Of a stretch of DNA of 64,000 nt, positions 33,925 through 42,905 are shown one piece after another. The stretch is taken from the NCBI GenBank assembly GCA_028285265.1, contig JANQPX010000034.1:1-64000 (forward strand), given 5' to 3'. Every line of letters starts with the position of its first letter. Within the stretch, counting starts at the first letter, position 1. The position numbers and the translations under genes are program-made. The stretch is from Geminicoccaceae bacterium. GTDB lineage: Bacteria; Pseudomonadota; Alphaproteobacteria; Geminicoccales; Geminicoccaceae. The notes beneath the pieces were generated by a model, which was not told the DNA's origin, did not search any database, and saw only the letters and a program-made list of their open reading frames with translations.

Positions 33925-34883
33925 CGCCCAAGCCCGCCCGCAGCCTTCGCGAGCTCCTGGTCGAACAGTGCCAAGAGGTCGGTGCTAAACGCGCTCCGAG
34001 TTGTGGCCACCTCACCTTGAGTTGCTGCTACAAACGCATTGCGCTCGGTAGCGCTGAGTTCGATGAGCTCGACACCATCGGCGCGCAGCTTTTCGGCGCA
34101 GATGGTGTCATCCCGCTCGGCGAAGCCGCGCTGCGCGGCCGTCGCCTCGGCAAGCGCCGCCGTCACACCGGTACGAACCAGCTCCGACCAGGCAGCGACG
34201 CGTTCCTTATTGAAGAGCACCAGCGCGACGCCCAAAAGATGCCGGGTCAGCGTTATGTGACGATGGGTCTTGTGCAGTCCGAAATTGTAGATGTTGGTTA
34301 GGGGGTTCTCCTGGGCGTCGACCTGGAAGCTCGCGACAGCCTCTGGCAGATCACGCACATCGATCGCCTTCGGCTCGAAGCCAAGCGCAGCGAAAACGCG
34401 CTGGTGATCGTTGCTCGCAAGCGTTCGAATCTTCAGCCCCGCGCAATGCGCGGGTGTTCGAATAGGACCCCGACCGCTTGAGATCTGTCGAAGCCCGTTG
34501 TCCCAGTAGCCGAGAACGACGTAGCCGGTTCGTTGAGCGACGTCCTGCGCAAGGCTTTCACCGAGCTTGCCATCCAATAGAGCATAGGCAGCCGGTCTAT
34601 CCGGAACGACAAAATGTTGATCAAACAGCCCGAGATTGGGCACACGCTTTGCAAGGTAGCTCGACGAAAAGTAACAACCGTCCAACTCTCCGCTTTCGGT
34701 CATCGATAGAAGGTCGGCGGCCTTTCGACCGCGGGCGGTAACGCTTTCTTCAAATTGCATGTCAACCGCGTCGCCCAGAATGCGTTTGACCGCCTCGCAG
34801 AAGACGCGTCCGCCGCGCGTGTGTACGGATTGATCGCCCTGATAGCCGCCAAAGCGAATGCTCGTCATCGCCGTGCCGATCAT
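33921..34883 (-). CDS. DctP-like binding protein without visible signal peptide
   Basis: A 320-residue protein of the DctP/TRAP binding-protein fold, shown by GYQGDQSVHTRGGRVFCEAVKRILG, GELDGCYFSSSYLAKRVP, GLKIRTLASNDHQRVFAALG and VASFQVDAQENPLTNIYNFG (the usual ligand-Arg region). It begins MIGTAMTSIRFGG with no hydrophobic leader, so by sequence it would stay in the cytoplasm. No TRAP permease is adjacent. It is embedded between a Gfo/Idh/MocA dehydrogenase (start overlap ATGA) and TTT genes. A function as a cytosolic ligand chaperone or sensor, or a misannotated start, are the options; upstream in-frame sequence contains the dehydrogenase gene, which argues against a longer start. Confidence 0.75.
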   Translation of the reverse strand: MIGTAMTSIRFGGYQGDQSVHTRGGRVFCEAVKRILGDAVDMQFEESVTARGRKAADLLSMTESGELDGCYFSSSYLAKRVPNLGLFDQHFVVPDRPAAYALLDGKLGESLAQDVAQRTGYVVLGYWDNGLRQISSGRGPIRTPAHCAGLKIRTLASNDHQRVFAALGFEPKAIDVRDLPEAVASFQVDAQENPLTNIYNFGLHKTHRHITLTRHLLGVALVLFNKERVAAWSELVRTGVTAALAEATAAQRGFAERDDTICAEKLRADGVELIELSATERNAFVAATQGEVATTRSAFSTDLLALFDQELAKAAGGLGR

Positions 34884-36013
34884 CGTAGCGCCGCCATCAG
34901 TTCCTCGGGGTCAGGCGGCAGCGAAACCGGTTCACCGCGTGCAGCCGAGAGGTCCATCGCCATGGTCAGGAGCAGATTGCGATGGCCGTCAGCCGCCGAC
35001 GCATGCGGCGTGCTCTGACCTTGGTAGATCCGCTGGAACCAAGCGTTGGTCTCCTCACGCATCGGTCCCCAGAGCTGACCATCATGCAGGTCGCCCGGCG
35101 GATAGCTGGTCAGGAAGTCGACATGGCGAGGCGCGCCTGGGCTGAAGCCATCCGGACTGTAGCCGGCACCCTGTGCAACGTCGCTCGCCAACACCAGGTC
35201 ACGATGGGTGTCCTCAATGTCGATCACGCCCTTGTCGCCGACAATGCCGATCTCAATACCGTAAACCGCACCCGGCCAGACGACCGGCAAAGACCAGGAG
35301 ATGTTCATGCTCCAGATCGCACCGTCATCCATGGTGAAGATGCCGAAGGTGGAATCCTTGGTGCCCCACTCGCCCAACACCTTGTCGGTTGAGTTGGCGA
35401 AAACCGAAACGGGCGTCTTCCCCTCCATCAGCCAAAGTGACATGTCGAGGCTGTGGGTCCCGGAGACGACCATGGGCGTGAGCGTCGCCCGCTCCTGGGT
35501 GCGTTGGACCGTCGCAATCGGTACCATACGGTTCATGAAGGCGCGGGTGACGACGGAGTGAACATCACCGATCTGACCAGTGATCAGTCTCTCTTTGACA
35601 GCGAGGAAACGTCGGCGAAAGCGCTGGGTGTAACCGATCACGGCATCGACGCCGGCAGCCTCGATCGCCTGAAGCACGCGCGCCGACTCGATCGCGTCGG
35701 TTGCGAGCGGCTTCTCGATGAAGAGATCATGGCCTCGCTCGATGGCGGCGAGCGTCGGTGCCGTGTGGAAGTTCTCGTCCGTTGCGACGATCACCGCGGT
35801 GACTTCGGGACGGGCGAGCAGTTCCTTGAAGTCGTTGCTGAAGAAGTCAGCGTCGATATCGTCTTTAAGCTTTTTGCCCAGGTCCGACTTTAGATCACAC
35901 AGCCCGATCCAGCCGACCCCGGGATAGTCCTGCGCCAGTTTTGCCCGAATCCGACCGATGGTACCGCAGCCGATGACGGCGAGGCCGATGTCTTTCTTTT
36001 CCGGCTTGGGCAT
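34880..36013 (-). CDS. Gfo/Idh/MocA-family NAD(P)-dependent dehydrogenase 1
   Basis: A 377-residue oxidoreductase. N-terminal Rossmann fold: IGLAVIGCGTIGRIRAKLAQ, then IEKPLATD (the conserved EKP Lys). The C-terminal sheet domain includes GYTQRFRRRFLAVKERLITGQIG and STH/GTHSLDMSLWLM with the conserved Asp-x-x-His-like catalytic region. Acts on a sugar, inositol or hydroxy acid. The start was placed at MPKPEKKD; a longer frame overlaps the TctA end. Inside the TTT operon, so it likely oxidises the imported compound. Confidence 0.9.
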   Translation of the reverse strand: MPKPEKKDIGLAVIGCGTIGRIRAKLAQDYPGVGWIGLCDLKSDLGKKLKDDIDADFFSNDFKELLARPEVTAVIVATDENFHTAPTLAAIERGHDLFIEKPLATDAIESARVLQAIEAAGVDAVIGYTQRFRRRFLAVKERLITGQIGDVHSVVTRAFMNRMVPIATVQRTQERATLTPMVVSGTHSLDMSLWLMEGKTPVSVFANSTDKVLGEWGTKDSTFGIFTMDDGAIWSMNISWSLPVVWPGAVYGIEIGIVGDKGVIDIEDTHRDLVLASDVAQGAGYSPDGFSPGAPRHVDFLTSYPPGDLHDGQLWGPMREETNAWFQRIYQGQSTPHASAADGHRNLLLTMAMDLSAARGEPVSLPPDPEELMAALR

Positions 36014-36027
36014 CCAGCGATCTCCTC

Positions 36028-37548
36028 TCAGGGCTTTTCTTGTACAAGCGGCGCACCGGCACCGACGTCCACCCGCCTGGCATGGCGAAGAGCTCTCACC
36101 AGACCTTCCAGCAGGACGAACAACACGAAGATCATCAGCGCCGTGCCGATCCACTGCGACAGGATGTGGGTGAGGCTCTTATCCTCGAAGACAAGGAGCG
36201 AGCGGCGCAGGTTTTCATCGGCAAGCGGCGCCAGAATGACGCCGAGAACCACCGGCGCCAGCGGAAACCGGAAGACGGTCAGGAGCCAACCGACGACGCC
36301 GGCTGCGAACATGATCCAGACGTCGAACATCGAGAGTTTCACGGCATAAGCGCCGATCACACAGACCGGGATGATCAACGGCATCAGGATGCCACGCGGC
36401 AGGCTGAAGAGCTTCACACAAGGACCGATCAAAGCGAAGGCGGCCGCGTACATCATCAGATTGGCCATGATCAATGCAGCGTAGATGAAGTAAATCAGGC
36501 CGGGATGATCGATTTCGATGGTTGGTCCGACGACGACGTTCTTCAGCGTGAGTGCGGCCAGGAGAGCGGCCGCCGCGGCATTACCAGGAATACCGAGGGC
36601 GAGTGTTGGCAGCATCGAGCCACCGATGTTGGCGTTGTTCGCGGTTTCTGCGCAGACGAGAGCCTCGTAACTCCCCTTCCCCCACTTCGCTTTCTCTTCC
36701 GGTCGCGCACGCCTTCGGCCGATGTCATAGGCAAGAAAGGACGCAACATTCGCTCCAGCACCTGGTATCGCGCCGATGAACGTGCCGAGCACGCCGGAGC
36801 GGGCAGCCGAAGGCGCGTATCGCCTCAGCAGACCAAACCGCGGCAAAATCCGTCCGACCGTTGATGGAATGGTCGATGCATCCGGGTTCGGCAATGTGCG
36901 AAGAATCTCTGCGAGCCCGAACAATCCGATCAGAACGGCGACATAGGAGATACCATCGAACAGGGCAAAGGTGCCAAAGGTGAAGCGCGGCACAGCGTGG
37001 ATCGAATCGAGGCCGATGAAGGCGACCAGCATGCCGAGCCACCCCGCAATCCAGCCCTTGAGCGGCATAGCACCCGCCGACATAGAACCGGCAACCATGA
37101 TGCCGATGACCGCGAGCCAGAACATCTCCCAGGATCTAAAGTTGAGCGCAAAAGCGAGGATCAGCGGAATGAACAGGATGAGGAGAATGATACCGATCCC
37201 GCCGCCAATGAAGGACGCAGCGATCGCCATGCCAAGCGCCTGGCCGCCTTCGCCGCGTTGCGCAAGCTGGTGTCCCTCAATCATCGTCGGCACGGCATCG
37301 GGCGTGCCGGGGATGTTGATGAGGACGGCGGAGATCGCGCCGCCGAACACGCTGCCAGTATAGACCCCGAGCATGAAGCAAATCGCGGCGTCCTGCGGCA
37401 TCGCCGCCGAGAGGCCGATGAGGAGCCCCATGGCCATCGTGGTCGAAAGCCCCGGCAACGCGCCCCAGATGATGCCAAGACAAACGCCGGCAAGCGTCAT
37501 GGAAAGCAGCGTGATTGAGAAAAGCGGGAGCAGCGAATCGAGAATCAT
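36028..37548 (-). CDS. TTT transporter large permease (TctA family), system B
   Basis: A 506-residue TctA-family permease with about 12 helices: GALPGLSTTMAMGLLIGLSAAMP, GVYTGSVFGGAISAVLINIPGTPDA, ALVCAETANNANIGGSMLPTLALGIPGNA. Distinct from system A in the pore-loop sequence (VPTMIEGHQLAQRGEG), so a different carboxylate is likely. Located 7 bases after the system B TctB gene. Confidence 0.92.
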   Translation of the reverse strand: MILDSLLPLFSITLLSMTLAGVCLGIIWGALPGLSTTMAMGLLIGLSAAMPQDAAICFMLGVYTGSVFGGAISAVLINIPGTPDAVPTMIEGHQLAQRGEGGQALGMAIAASFIGGGIGIILLILFIPLILAFALNFRSWEMFWLAVIGIMVAGSMSAGAMPLKGWIAGWLGMLVAFIGLDSIHAVPRFTFGTFALFDGISYVAVLIGLFGLAEILRTLPNPDASTIPSTVGRILPRFGLLRRYAPSAARSGVLGTFIGAIPGAGANVASFLAYDIGRRRARPEEKAKWGKGSYEALVCAETANNANIGGSMLPTLALGIPGNAAAAALLAALTLKNVVVGPTIEIDHPGLIYFIYAALIMANLMMYAAAFALIGPCVKLFSLPRGILMPLIIPVCVIGAYAVKLSMFDVWIMFAAGVVGWLLTVFRFPLAPVVLGVILAPLADENLRRSLLVFEDKSLTHILSQWIGTALMIFVLFVLLEGLVRALRHARRVDVGAGAPLVQEKP

Positions 37549-37555
37549 GGCTGGC

Positions 37556-38119
37556 TCAGAATCCCCCTGGCAAGGGAATGACGAAGATGTGTTGGAAGAC
37601 CAGCGATAACGTCAATGTCCAAACGATCGCGATCGTCGACGTGATCCAGAGCGGACCCCGCCAGGCAAGGTGGATAATCCCGACAAGAGCCATGATCGTC
37701 ACGGGTTCGAAGGCGCTGATCGTGTGCCGAAAATCGGCGATCACCAGATCCTGACGAAACGCCAACAACTGGAGAGCAGCGATGTAGAGGGCCACGGCAG
37801 CAGCGAGTAGAAGCGTCTTTCGATCGGTATCGCTGTTACGTTCTTCTGCGATCCTTTCTGATCCGACCCGGCGGCGTTTGATCGCCGTCGCAGCCAAGCC
37901 GAACGCCATCAGCAGGAGCGAGGCCGCCACCAGGAAAGGCAATAGGCCAGGTGCCGTCGTCCAGTCGCCGGGTATTGGCAGCGCCAAGGACGCCGCCATG
38001 ATCAGGATGGAGAGGACCACCAGGAAGCCTGATGCCATCAGATCGAGCTTCGGTGGCGCGTAGCCGGCGCTGGCCTCCTCGCCTTCGAAACCGGTCTGAT
38101 CGTCTCGCGCGTCACTCAT
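37556..38119 (-). CDS. TTT transporter small permease (TctB family), system B
   Basis: A 187-residue four-helix membrane protein. Hydrophobic segments at about residues 27-48, 60-80, 105-125 and 135-165. Placed in family by topology and by lying between tctC and tctA genes of system B. Confidence 0.85.
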   Translation of the reverse strand: MSDARDDQTGFEGEEASAGYAPPKLDLMASGFLVVLSILIMAASLALPIPGDWTTAPGLLPFLVAASLLLMAFGLAATAIKRRRVGSERIAEERNSDTDRKTLLLAAAVALYIAALQLLAFRQDLVIADFRHTISAFEPVTIMALVGIIHLAWRGPLWITSTIAIVWTLTLSLVFQHIFVIPLPGGF

Positions 38120-38224
38120 CGTGCTTTACGAGTCGTCCTGGATCGGCCTCCGCATGCCAAAGACTTGGCGGTGTACCGCCCATCTGAGTTACCGCGGCGA
38201 AATCCGAGACAGGCGGCCACGCGA

Positions 38225-39343
38225 CTAGCCCTTGATCGGCGGCGGCTGATAGCCCTCCGGCGGCCACCAACTATCGAAATCCTCGGGCGTGGGCAGGCCA
38301 AGCTCCTCCGCCGTCTTCACCTCGGCACCAATCTGATCCTGGAAGCGGTTGAAAATGTCGACGGTGATCGACTCCATCAAGGCACCTTCGCGATCCGCTT
38401 CCTCGCCGATCTTGACGTCCGCCTGGAAGAACTTGGCGTCAAGAAGTGCGCGGAAGCCATCCGAGTTCGCCGCAGCTTTGAAGGCGTCGGCGAGTTCCTG
38501 CATCACGTCGGCCGGGATGTCCCGCTTGACCATGAAGTTGTACGTGGCACCGACGGGGAGGAGTGGTCTGCTTGCTGGCAAGACCGTTGCGATCGATGGC
38601 AAAACCGTGCCGTCATCCAGGGTGATGTCGTCAGCGCTGGTCTGACAAAGATTGCGCAGCTCGCCTGCCCGGATCAGCTCGATATGCTCATGCACTCCGC
38701 CGCCGGCGATGTCAGTCTCGCCTTGAAGGCCTGCGAGAGTCGCGGGCTTGCCACCTTTATACGGCACATATTTCAGCTCGATGCCAGCGATGTTGGCAAC
38801 AATCAATGCAAGCTCATGCCAGACCCCGCCAGTGCCCGAGGTCGAGATCGAAACACTGCCTGGGTTCGCCTTAGCGGCGGCAATGGCGTCGTCGAAGGTC
38901 TGGAAGGGCGAGTCCTTGCGCACCGACCAGCTCGCGAGCGCGTTGCCTGCCTTGAACGGCACCCAGTCTTGCCAAGGCACGAAGTCGGCATGCCCGAGAA
39001 CGCGCACGAAGCGATTATAGTTGGCGCCGCCCAGGACCGTGTAGCCGTCCGGCGGAGCTGCCCCCACGAACTGCGTGGCGACGCCACCAACGGCACCCGG
39101 TTTGTTGATCACGTTGATGGTCCAGCCTTTGGCCGCCGCCATCTCTTCGGCGAGCTTGCGCATTATTGTGTCGGTGCCGCCGCCAGCGGCGTACATCACG
39201 ACCACAGTGACCGGCCGCTCCGGAAAACTCTGACCAAAGACCCGTCGCGCAGGCATCGCGATTTGCAGACCAGCTAACCCTGCTGCCGTCCCTACCATGA
39301 AATGCCGCCGGTCCGTGCCGGTCTTTTTCGACTCTTTACTCAT
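38225..39343 (-). CDS. TTT transporter binding protein (TctC/Bug family), system B
   Basis: A 372-residue protein. The leader is Tat-like: DRRHFMVGTAAGLAGLQIA, twin Arg followed by a hydrophobic stretch, cut near VFG. Mature part: FPERPVTVVVMYAAGGGTDTIMRKL, then GAVGGVATQFV and PDGYTVLGG. Tat export suggests folding or a cofactor before export; for Bug proteins this is less common than Sec. First gene of the system B set. Confidence 0.9.
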   Translation of the reverse strand: MSKESKKTGTDRRHFMVGTAAGLAGLQIAMPARRVFGQSFPERPVTVVVMYAAGGGTDTIMRKLAEEMAAAKGWTINVINKPGAVGGVATQFVGAAPPDGYTVLGGANYNRFVRVLGHADFVPWQDWVPFKAGNALASWSVRKDSPFQTFDDAIAAAKANPGSVSISTSGTGGVWHELALIVANIAGIELKYVPYKGGKPATLAGLQGETDIAGGGVHEHIELIRAGELRNLCQTSADDITLDDGTVLPSIATVLPASRPLLPVGATYNFMVKRDIPADVMQELADAFKAAANSDGFRALLDAKFFQADVKIGEEADREGALMESITVDIFNRFQDQIGAEVKTAEELGLPTPEDFDSWWPPEGYQPPPIKG

Positions 39344-39396
39344 GGTCTTCTCCCTGAAATTTTTTTTGACTTTGCATCCGACCTAATGCCGGCTGC

Positions 39397-39978
39397 TTAT
39401 TCTTTCGTGGGTCCTTTATAGTTGTGCTCGACGAGAAACGCGTTGACCTCAGGCTCGATGTCGGTCTGCATCAAAGCATTCCAACGATTGTTGAAGCCAA
39501 ACAGAGCGATCACCGCGCCGATCTCGACGATCTGTTCTTCGGTGAAATGCTCGCGCAGCGCAGCGATATCTTCCGGCTCGGCATAGGAGGGGCATTGCCC
39601 GCCCGTCTGTGCAACACGAAGGGCTGCGCGTTCAGCATCGCTGAACACCGGGCTCGTTTCGAACGCCCAGATGGCATCCAGTTTCTCCTGCGCCACGCCG
39701 TTGTCAGCGCCGTTTTTGAAGGTGTGCGCCGAGCAATAGGAGCAGCCGTTGGAGAGGCTGGTCACGTGGGCGATCATCCAGCGCAGATCTTGCGGAACCT
39801 TGCCATCGGGATTTCGAACAACGGCACGGATCAGGCCGAGAACGGCTTTGGCGATCTCCGGACGATGCGACAGCGTCAGCATGGAATTTGCGACGAAGCC
39901 CGTCGCCGACGCCAGCCAGGCGATCTGTTCCCTGGCCTCCGCCGACTCGTCCAAATTCAGTGGCGCGACATGCGGCAT
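39397..39978 (-). CDS. Carboxymuconolactone decarboxylase/AhpD-like protein
   Basis: A 193-residue all-helical protein with the AhpD-type active motif CSYCSAHTFKNG (CxxC-xxH) near residue 80, the redox Cys pair of alkylhydroperoxidase-like members. Neighbouring helices fit the carboxymuconolactone decarboxylase fold. Could be a peroxidase or an organic-acid enzyme in the catabolic run. Upstream of the binding protein of TTT system B and downstream of the luciferase-like monooxygenase, all minus strand. Confidence 0.85.
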   Translation of the reverse strand: MPHVAPLNLDESAEAREQIAWLASATGFVANSMLTLSHRPEIAKAVLGLIRAVVRNPDGKVPQDLRWMIAHVTSLSNGCSYCSAHTFKNGADNGVAQEKLDAIWAFETSPVFSDAERAALRVAQTGGQCPSYAEPEDIAALREHFTEEQIVEIGAVIALFGFNNRWNALMQTDIEPEVNAFLVEHNYKGPTKE

Positions 39979-40155
39979 GACACCCCCCTGACCTCAAATT
40001 CTTGGTCCGTAGGCACGATCGGCATCTTCGCTCTGATGTCCCTACAGCTTTTCATCGAATGTTATCCGATAACGGACGCCCACGGCAATCGACTTTGCTC
40101 GAGCGCCGCAAGGTGTCGGCTGCGTGCTGGATCGGTATTTTGGTCGGCCGGATCG

Positions 40156-41268
40156 TCATGCCGGAATCGAAGCCACAGTCTCGGATTTGGTCGCTTCCTC
40201 CAGAATCGGCATGACCTTCTCCGCCATGAGGATCATGGACTGCCGGCCGAGATCAACATCGGTCCAGTCGTGCCCGGCATAAACCAGATGCTCGAACGGT
40301 CCGGTCACCTCGCGAAAGGCGAGAAGTTGGTCGGCGACCGACTCGGCATCGCCATGGATCACTAGCTCGTCCAGGACGTAGTCGAGGGTAACAGCCTCGT
40401 CGGGCATGTCCTGATCCTGCTTGAACAGATTGAGGCGGCCGCCCCGACGAAACTTGGTCAGCAGCTGATTATAATAGAGAACGTATGGGCTGCCCGGATC
40501 GCGCGCATAGCGCCGCGCGGTCTCCCTGTCTTTGGCGACGCAGATGTTCTTGGCGACCCGCCAGTTTTCATAAAGCGCTGGACGGCCGCCCTGCTGACAA
40601 CCCTCGACATAATTCTGCCAGTGGGTCGCAACCCATTTTGGCAAAAGAAAGTTTGCCGACAACGGTTCCCAGCCCCGCGCCGCCATCGCGGTGACGCCCT
40701 TAGAAAATGGCGCGACTGCCGTACCGACGATCGGCGGATGCGGTTTCTGATAGGGCTTCATGACCTCGCCCTGACCGATGTCCGGTATACGTGTCTTGCC
40801 GGTCGAGACCTCGTAGTAGTCCCCCTTGAGATCGTAAGGCGGATCATTGGCCCAGATATCGAGGACCATGTTGATGCATTCCAGGAACATGGCGTTCCGG
40901 TTTTTTTCGAGATTGCCAAAGGCTTCCGCATCCGACATCAACCCGCCGGGCGAAATGCCGAAATTCAGCCGGCCCTCCAGCATATGATCGAGCATCGCAA
41001 CTTCGGCAGCGACCCTGACCGGGTGCGAGTTCGGCAGATTGACCGTGCCGGTGCCAAGTCGGATATTGTTGGTCGCATAGGCAAGACTCGCCATGAAAGC
41101 GACGGTCGAGGTGACGATTTCCGCCATGTCGGTAGAGTGCTCGCCGCAATAACCTTCAGCGTAGCCAAGCCGATCGGCCAGAAGAAACGCTTCCCGGTCC
41201 TCGTTCAGGCTCTGGACAATCGGCTTGCCGACCGGATGGATCGGCATGGTGAAAAACGACAGACGCAT
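40156..41268 (-). CDS. Luciferase-like flavin-dependent monooxygenase (LLM class)
   Basis: A 370-residue TIM-barrel monooxygenase. It opens MRLSFFTMPIHPVGK and has GYAEGYCGEHSTDMAEI, IRLGTGTVNLPNSHPVRVAAEVAMLDHMLEGR (the family's central strand and helix) and LNFGISPGGLMSD. It uses reduced FMN and O2 to oxidise a hydrocarbon or sulfonate-like substrate, as in limonene or alkanesulfonate monooxygenases. The flavin reductase at 42393 on the opposite side of a LysR gene is a plausible partner. Good ribosome site (GAGGGCGGGT). First gene of a long minus-strand run. Confidence 0.88.
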   Translation of the reverse strand: MRLSFFTMPIHPVGKPIVQSLNEDREAFLLADRLGYAEGYCGEHSTDMAEIVTSTVAFMASLAYATNNIRLGTGTVNLPNSHPVRVAAEVAMLDHMLEGRLNFGISPGGLMSDAEAFGNLEKNRNAMFLECINMVLDIWANDPPYDLKGDYYEVSTGKTRIPDIGQGEVMKPYQKPHPPIVGTAVAPFSKGVTAMAARGWEPLSANFLLPKWVATHWQNYVEGCQQGGRPALYENWRVAKNICVAKDRETARRYARDPGSPYVLYYNQLLTKFRRGGRLNLFKQDQDMPDEAVTLDYVLDELVIHGDAESVADQLLAFREVTGPFEHLVYAGHDWTDVDLGRQSMILMAEKVMPILEEATKSETVASIPA

Positions 41269-41356
41269 ACCCGCCCTCTTGCTTGTTGATAGCTAGAGTA
41301 TTGCGCTCCCCTACCTTCAGGAGAACTCATAGTCACTGATGGTTTGCAGAAGTAAA

Positions 41357-42274
41357 TCAGATAGCGGTGGCAGGATTCCAGACCAGCGTCCGATCGAGCT
41401 CTTCCTGCAGGATGGTGGCAAAAGCCCTTGCCGCCTCAGAAAGTGTCTTCGAACTGGGCTCGATCATCGCATAGTCGACCGTTAGCACAGGTCCCTCGAT
41501 CGGGTTGAGCGTTCGATCCTTTCCGTCAGCGTCCGGCGCACACAAGATACCCGGCAGGATCGTCATCCAATCCGAGCTCGAAACCAGGTCGAGCGTGCCG
41601 AGCATGGCGTCCAACTCCAGGATTTCGTCGACTTCGATGCCGTTTGCAGCGAGATAGGCGTCGATGCGGACACGCCTAGCATTGGCCCGGCTCGGAAGAA
41701 CGAGCTTCAAAGGTTGAAGATCCCTCAGATGGACGGGCTTGAGATGCGATGGTCCGACGCTTGGTGATGACACCAGATACTCGCGATCGGTGCCCATCGG
41801 CGTCGCTTGGACCTGCAGCATGCCGTCGATCGCCGGCACAACGGCGAAATCAATCGCTCCCTTGGCGACTTCATCACAAAGCTGCGATGAATAGGCCTCA
41901 AGCACGGAAAGGCGAACCAGCTCGTGAGAGCGAGTGAACCGCAAGAGCACCGGGGCCAGGACCGCGCGGGTGAAGGTCGGCATGAGACCGACACGCACAT
42001 GACCGGTAACGGCGCCAGAGGCTCGCTTTAGGATCGCCTCCGCTTCCGTGGAGGCCCTAAGGACTTTGACGGCTTGGGCGTAGAAGCGCCGCCCCGCCTC
42101 CGTCGGTTGGACGCCGGTCGAGCTTCGGGTCAGCAGCTGAACGCCGAAGCGCTCTTCCAGTTCTCGAACCTGCATGGAGAGGCCGGATTGGGTCGCGTTG
42201 GCACGGACGGCGCCAGCTGAAAAAGACCCTTCCTCATAGACCGCGGTGAAGAAACGGAGTTGTTGCAGTTTCAT
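41357..42274 (-). CDS. LysR-family transcriptional regulator (Nac/CysB-like branch)
   Basis: A 305-residue LysR protein. N-terminal helix-turn-helix: MKLQQLRFFTAVYEEGSFSAGA, ANATQSGLSMQVRELEERFG. Effector domain to about residue 290, with VGLMPTFTRAVLAPVLLRF. It is divergent from the flavin reductase gene by 118 bp, and upstream of the luciferase-like monooxygenase, so it likely controls both flanks. Confidence 0.9.
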   Translation of the reverse strand: MKLQQLRFFTAVYEEGSFSAGAVRANATQSGLSMQVRELEERFGVQLLTRSSTGVQPTEAGRRFYAQAVKVLRASTEAEAILKRASGAVTGHVRVGLMPTFTRAVLAPVLLRFTRSHELVRLSVLEAYSSQLCDEVAKGAIDFAVVPAIDGMLQVQATPMGTDREYLVSSPSVGPSHLKPVHLRDLQPLKLVLPSRANARRVRIDAYLAANGIEVDEILELDAMLGTLDLVSSSDWMTILPGILCAPDADGKDRTLNPIEGPVLTVDYAMIEPSSKTLSEAARAFATILQEELDRTLVWNPATAI

Positions 42275-42392
42275 GGGACCGACCGACGCGTTCCATCAGT
42301 AAACCTGAACCATAGTATCAATCATTATGAGTTGTTGTGAAGGCAAGGAGCGGAGATACAGGACGTTGAGGCAAATGGTGATGGAGGCTTTC

Positions 42393-42905
42393 ATGGATGC
42401 ATGTGCGCACGAGGTCCGGCCGTCGCACGTTGATCATGCATCCTTGCGCCAAGCATTCGGCTGTTTCGCGACGGGCGTCACTGTCATTACAACGCTCGGC
42501 GATTGGGACGCGCCGGTTGGCATCACCATCAATTCCTTCAGCTCGGTGTCACTCGACCCGCCACTGATCCTTTGGAGCCTGTCGCTGAGAGCACCAAGCT
42601 CTGGTGCCTTCCAGCGCCACGATGGCTTTGCCGTCAATGTGATGAGTGATGATGCCAAACATGTCGTCGAGCGCTTTGCCCGCCCGTCGCCGGACAAGTT
42701 CAGAGATCTCGCCTGGACCAGTGGCTTCATGGGCGTTCCGCTCCTCAACGATGTCGTCGCGACATTCGAGTGCCGGACTGAGAGCCGGATCCCCAAAGGA
42801 GACCACGAGATCTACATTGGCAGGGTCGAACGCTTCTCAAGCACCGAACGTCGTCCACTGGTCTTCCATCGCGGCAGCTTTCGAACCTTGGGCGAGGCGC
42901 TTTGA
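42393..42905 (+). CDS. Flavin reductase domain protein (HpaC/split-barrel type)
   Basis: A 170-residue FMN-binding split barrel: LRQAFGCFATGVTVITTLGD, VGITINSFSSVSLDPPLILWSL, and FAVNVMSDDAKHVVERFA. It supplies reduced flavin to a monooxygenase partner. Of several Met candidates, 42393 has a TGGAGG at a suitable distance. TTGA overlap with the following dehydrogenase suggests coupled translation. Confidence 0.88.
   Translation: MDACAHEVRPSHVDHASLRQAFGCFATGVTVITTLGDWDAPVGITINSFSSVSLDPPLILWSLSLRAPSSGAFQRHDGFAVNVMSDDAKHVVERFARPSPDKFRDLAWTSGFMGVPLLNDVVATFECRTESRIPKGDHEIYIGRVERFSSTERRPLVFHRGSFRTLGEAL

Noticed and set aside
36040..36864. A 274-codon plus-strand frame inside the TctA gene of system B
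   Set aside because: Composition is low-complexity (Glu, Asp, Arg, His) as expected for the antisense of a hydrophobic membrane protein.
38165..39277. A 370-codon open frame on the plus strand, antisense to the TctC gene of TTT system B
   Set aside because: The minus-strand frame has a Tat leader and clear TctC/Bug motifs; the antisense frame has no recognisable motif and is a by-product of high GC codon usage.
39424..40365. A 313-codon plus-strand frame across the AhpD-like and monooxygenase genes
   Set aside because: It spans two minus-strand genes with clear family motifs and shows none of its own.
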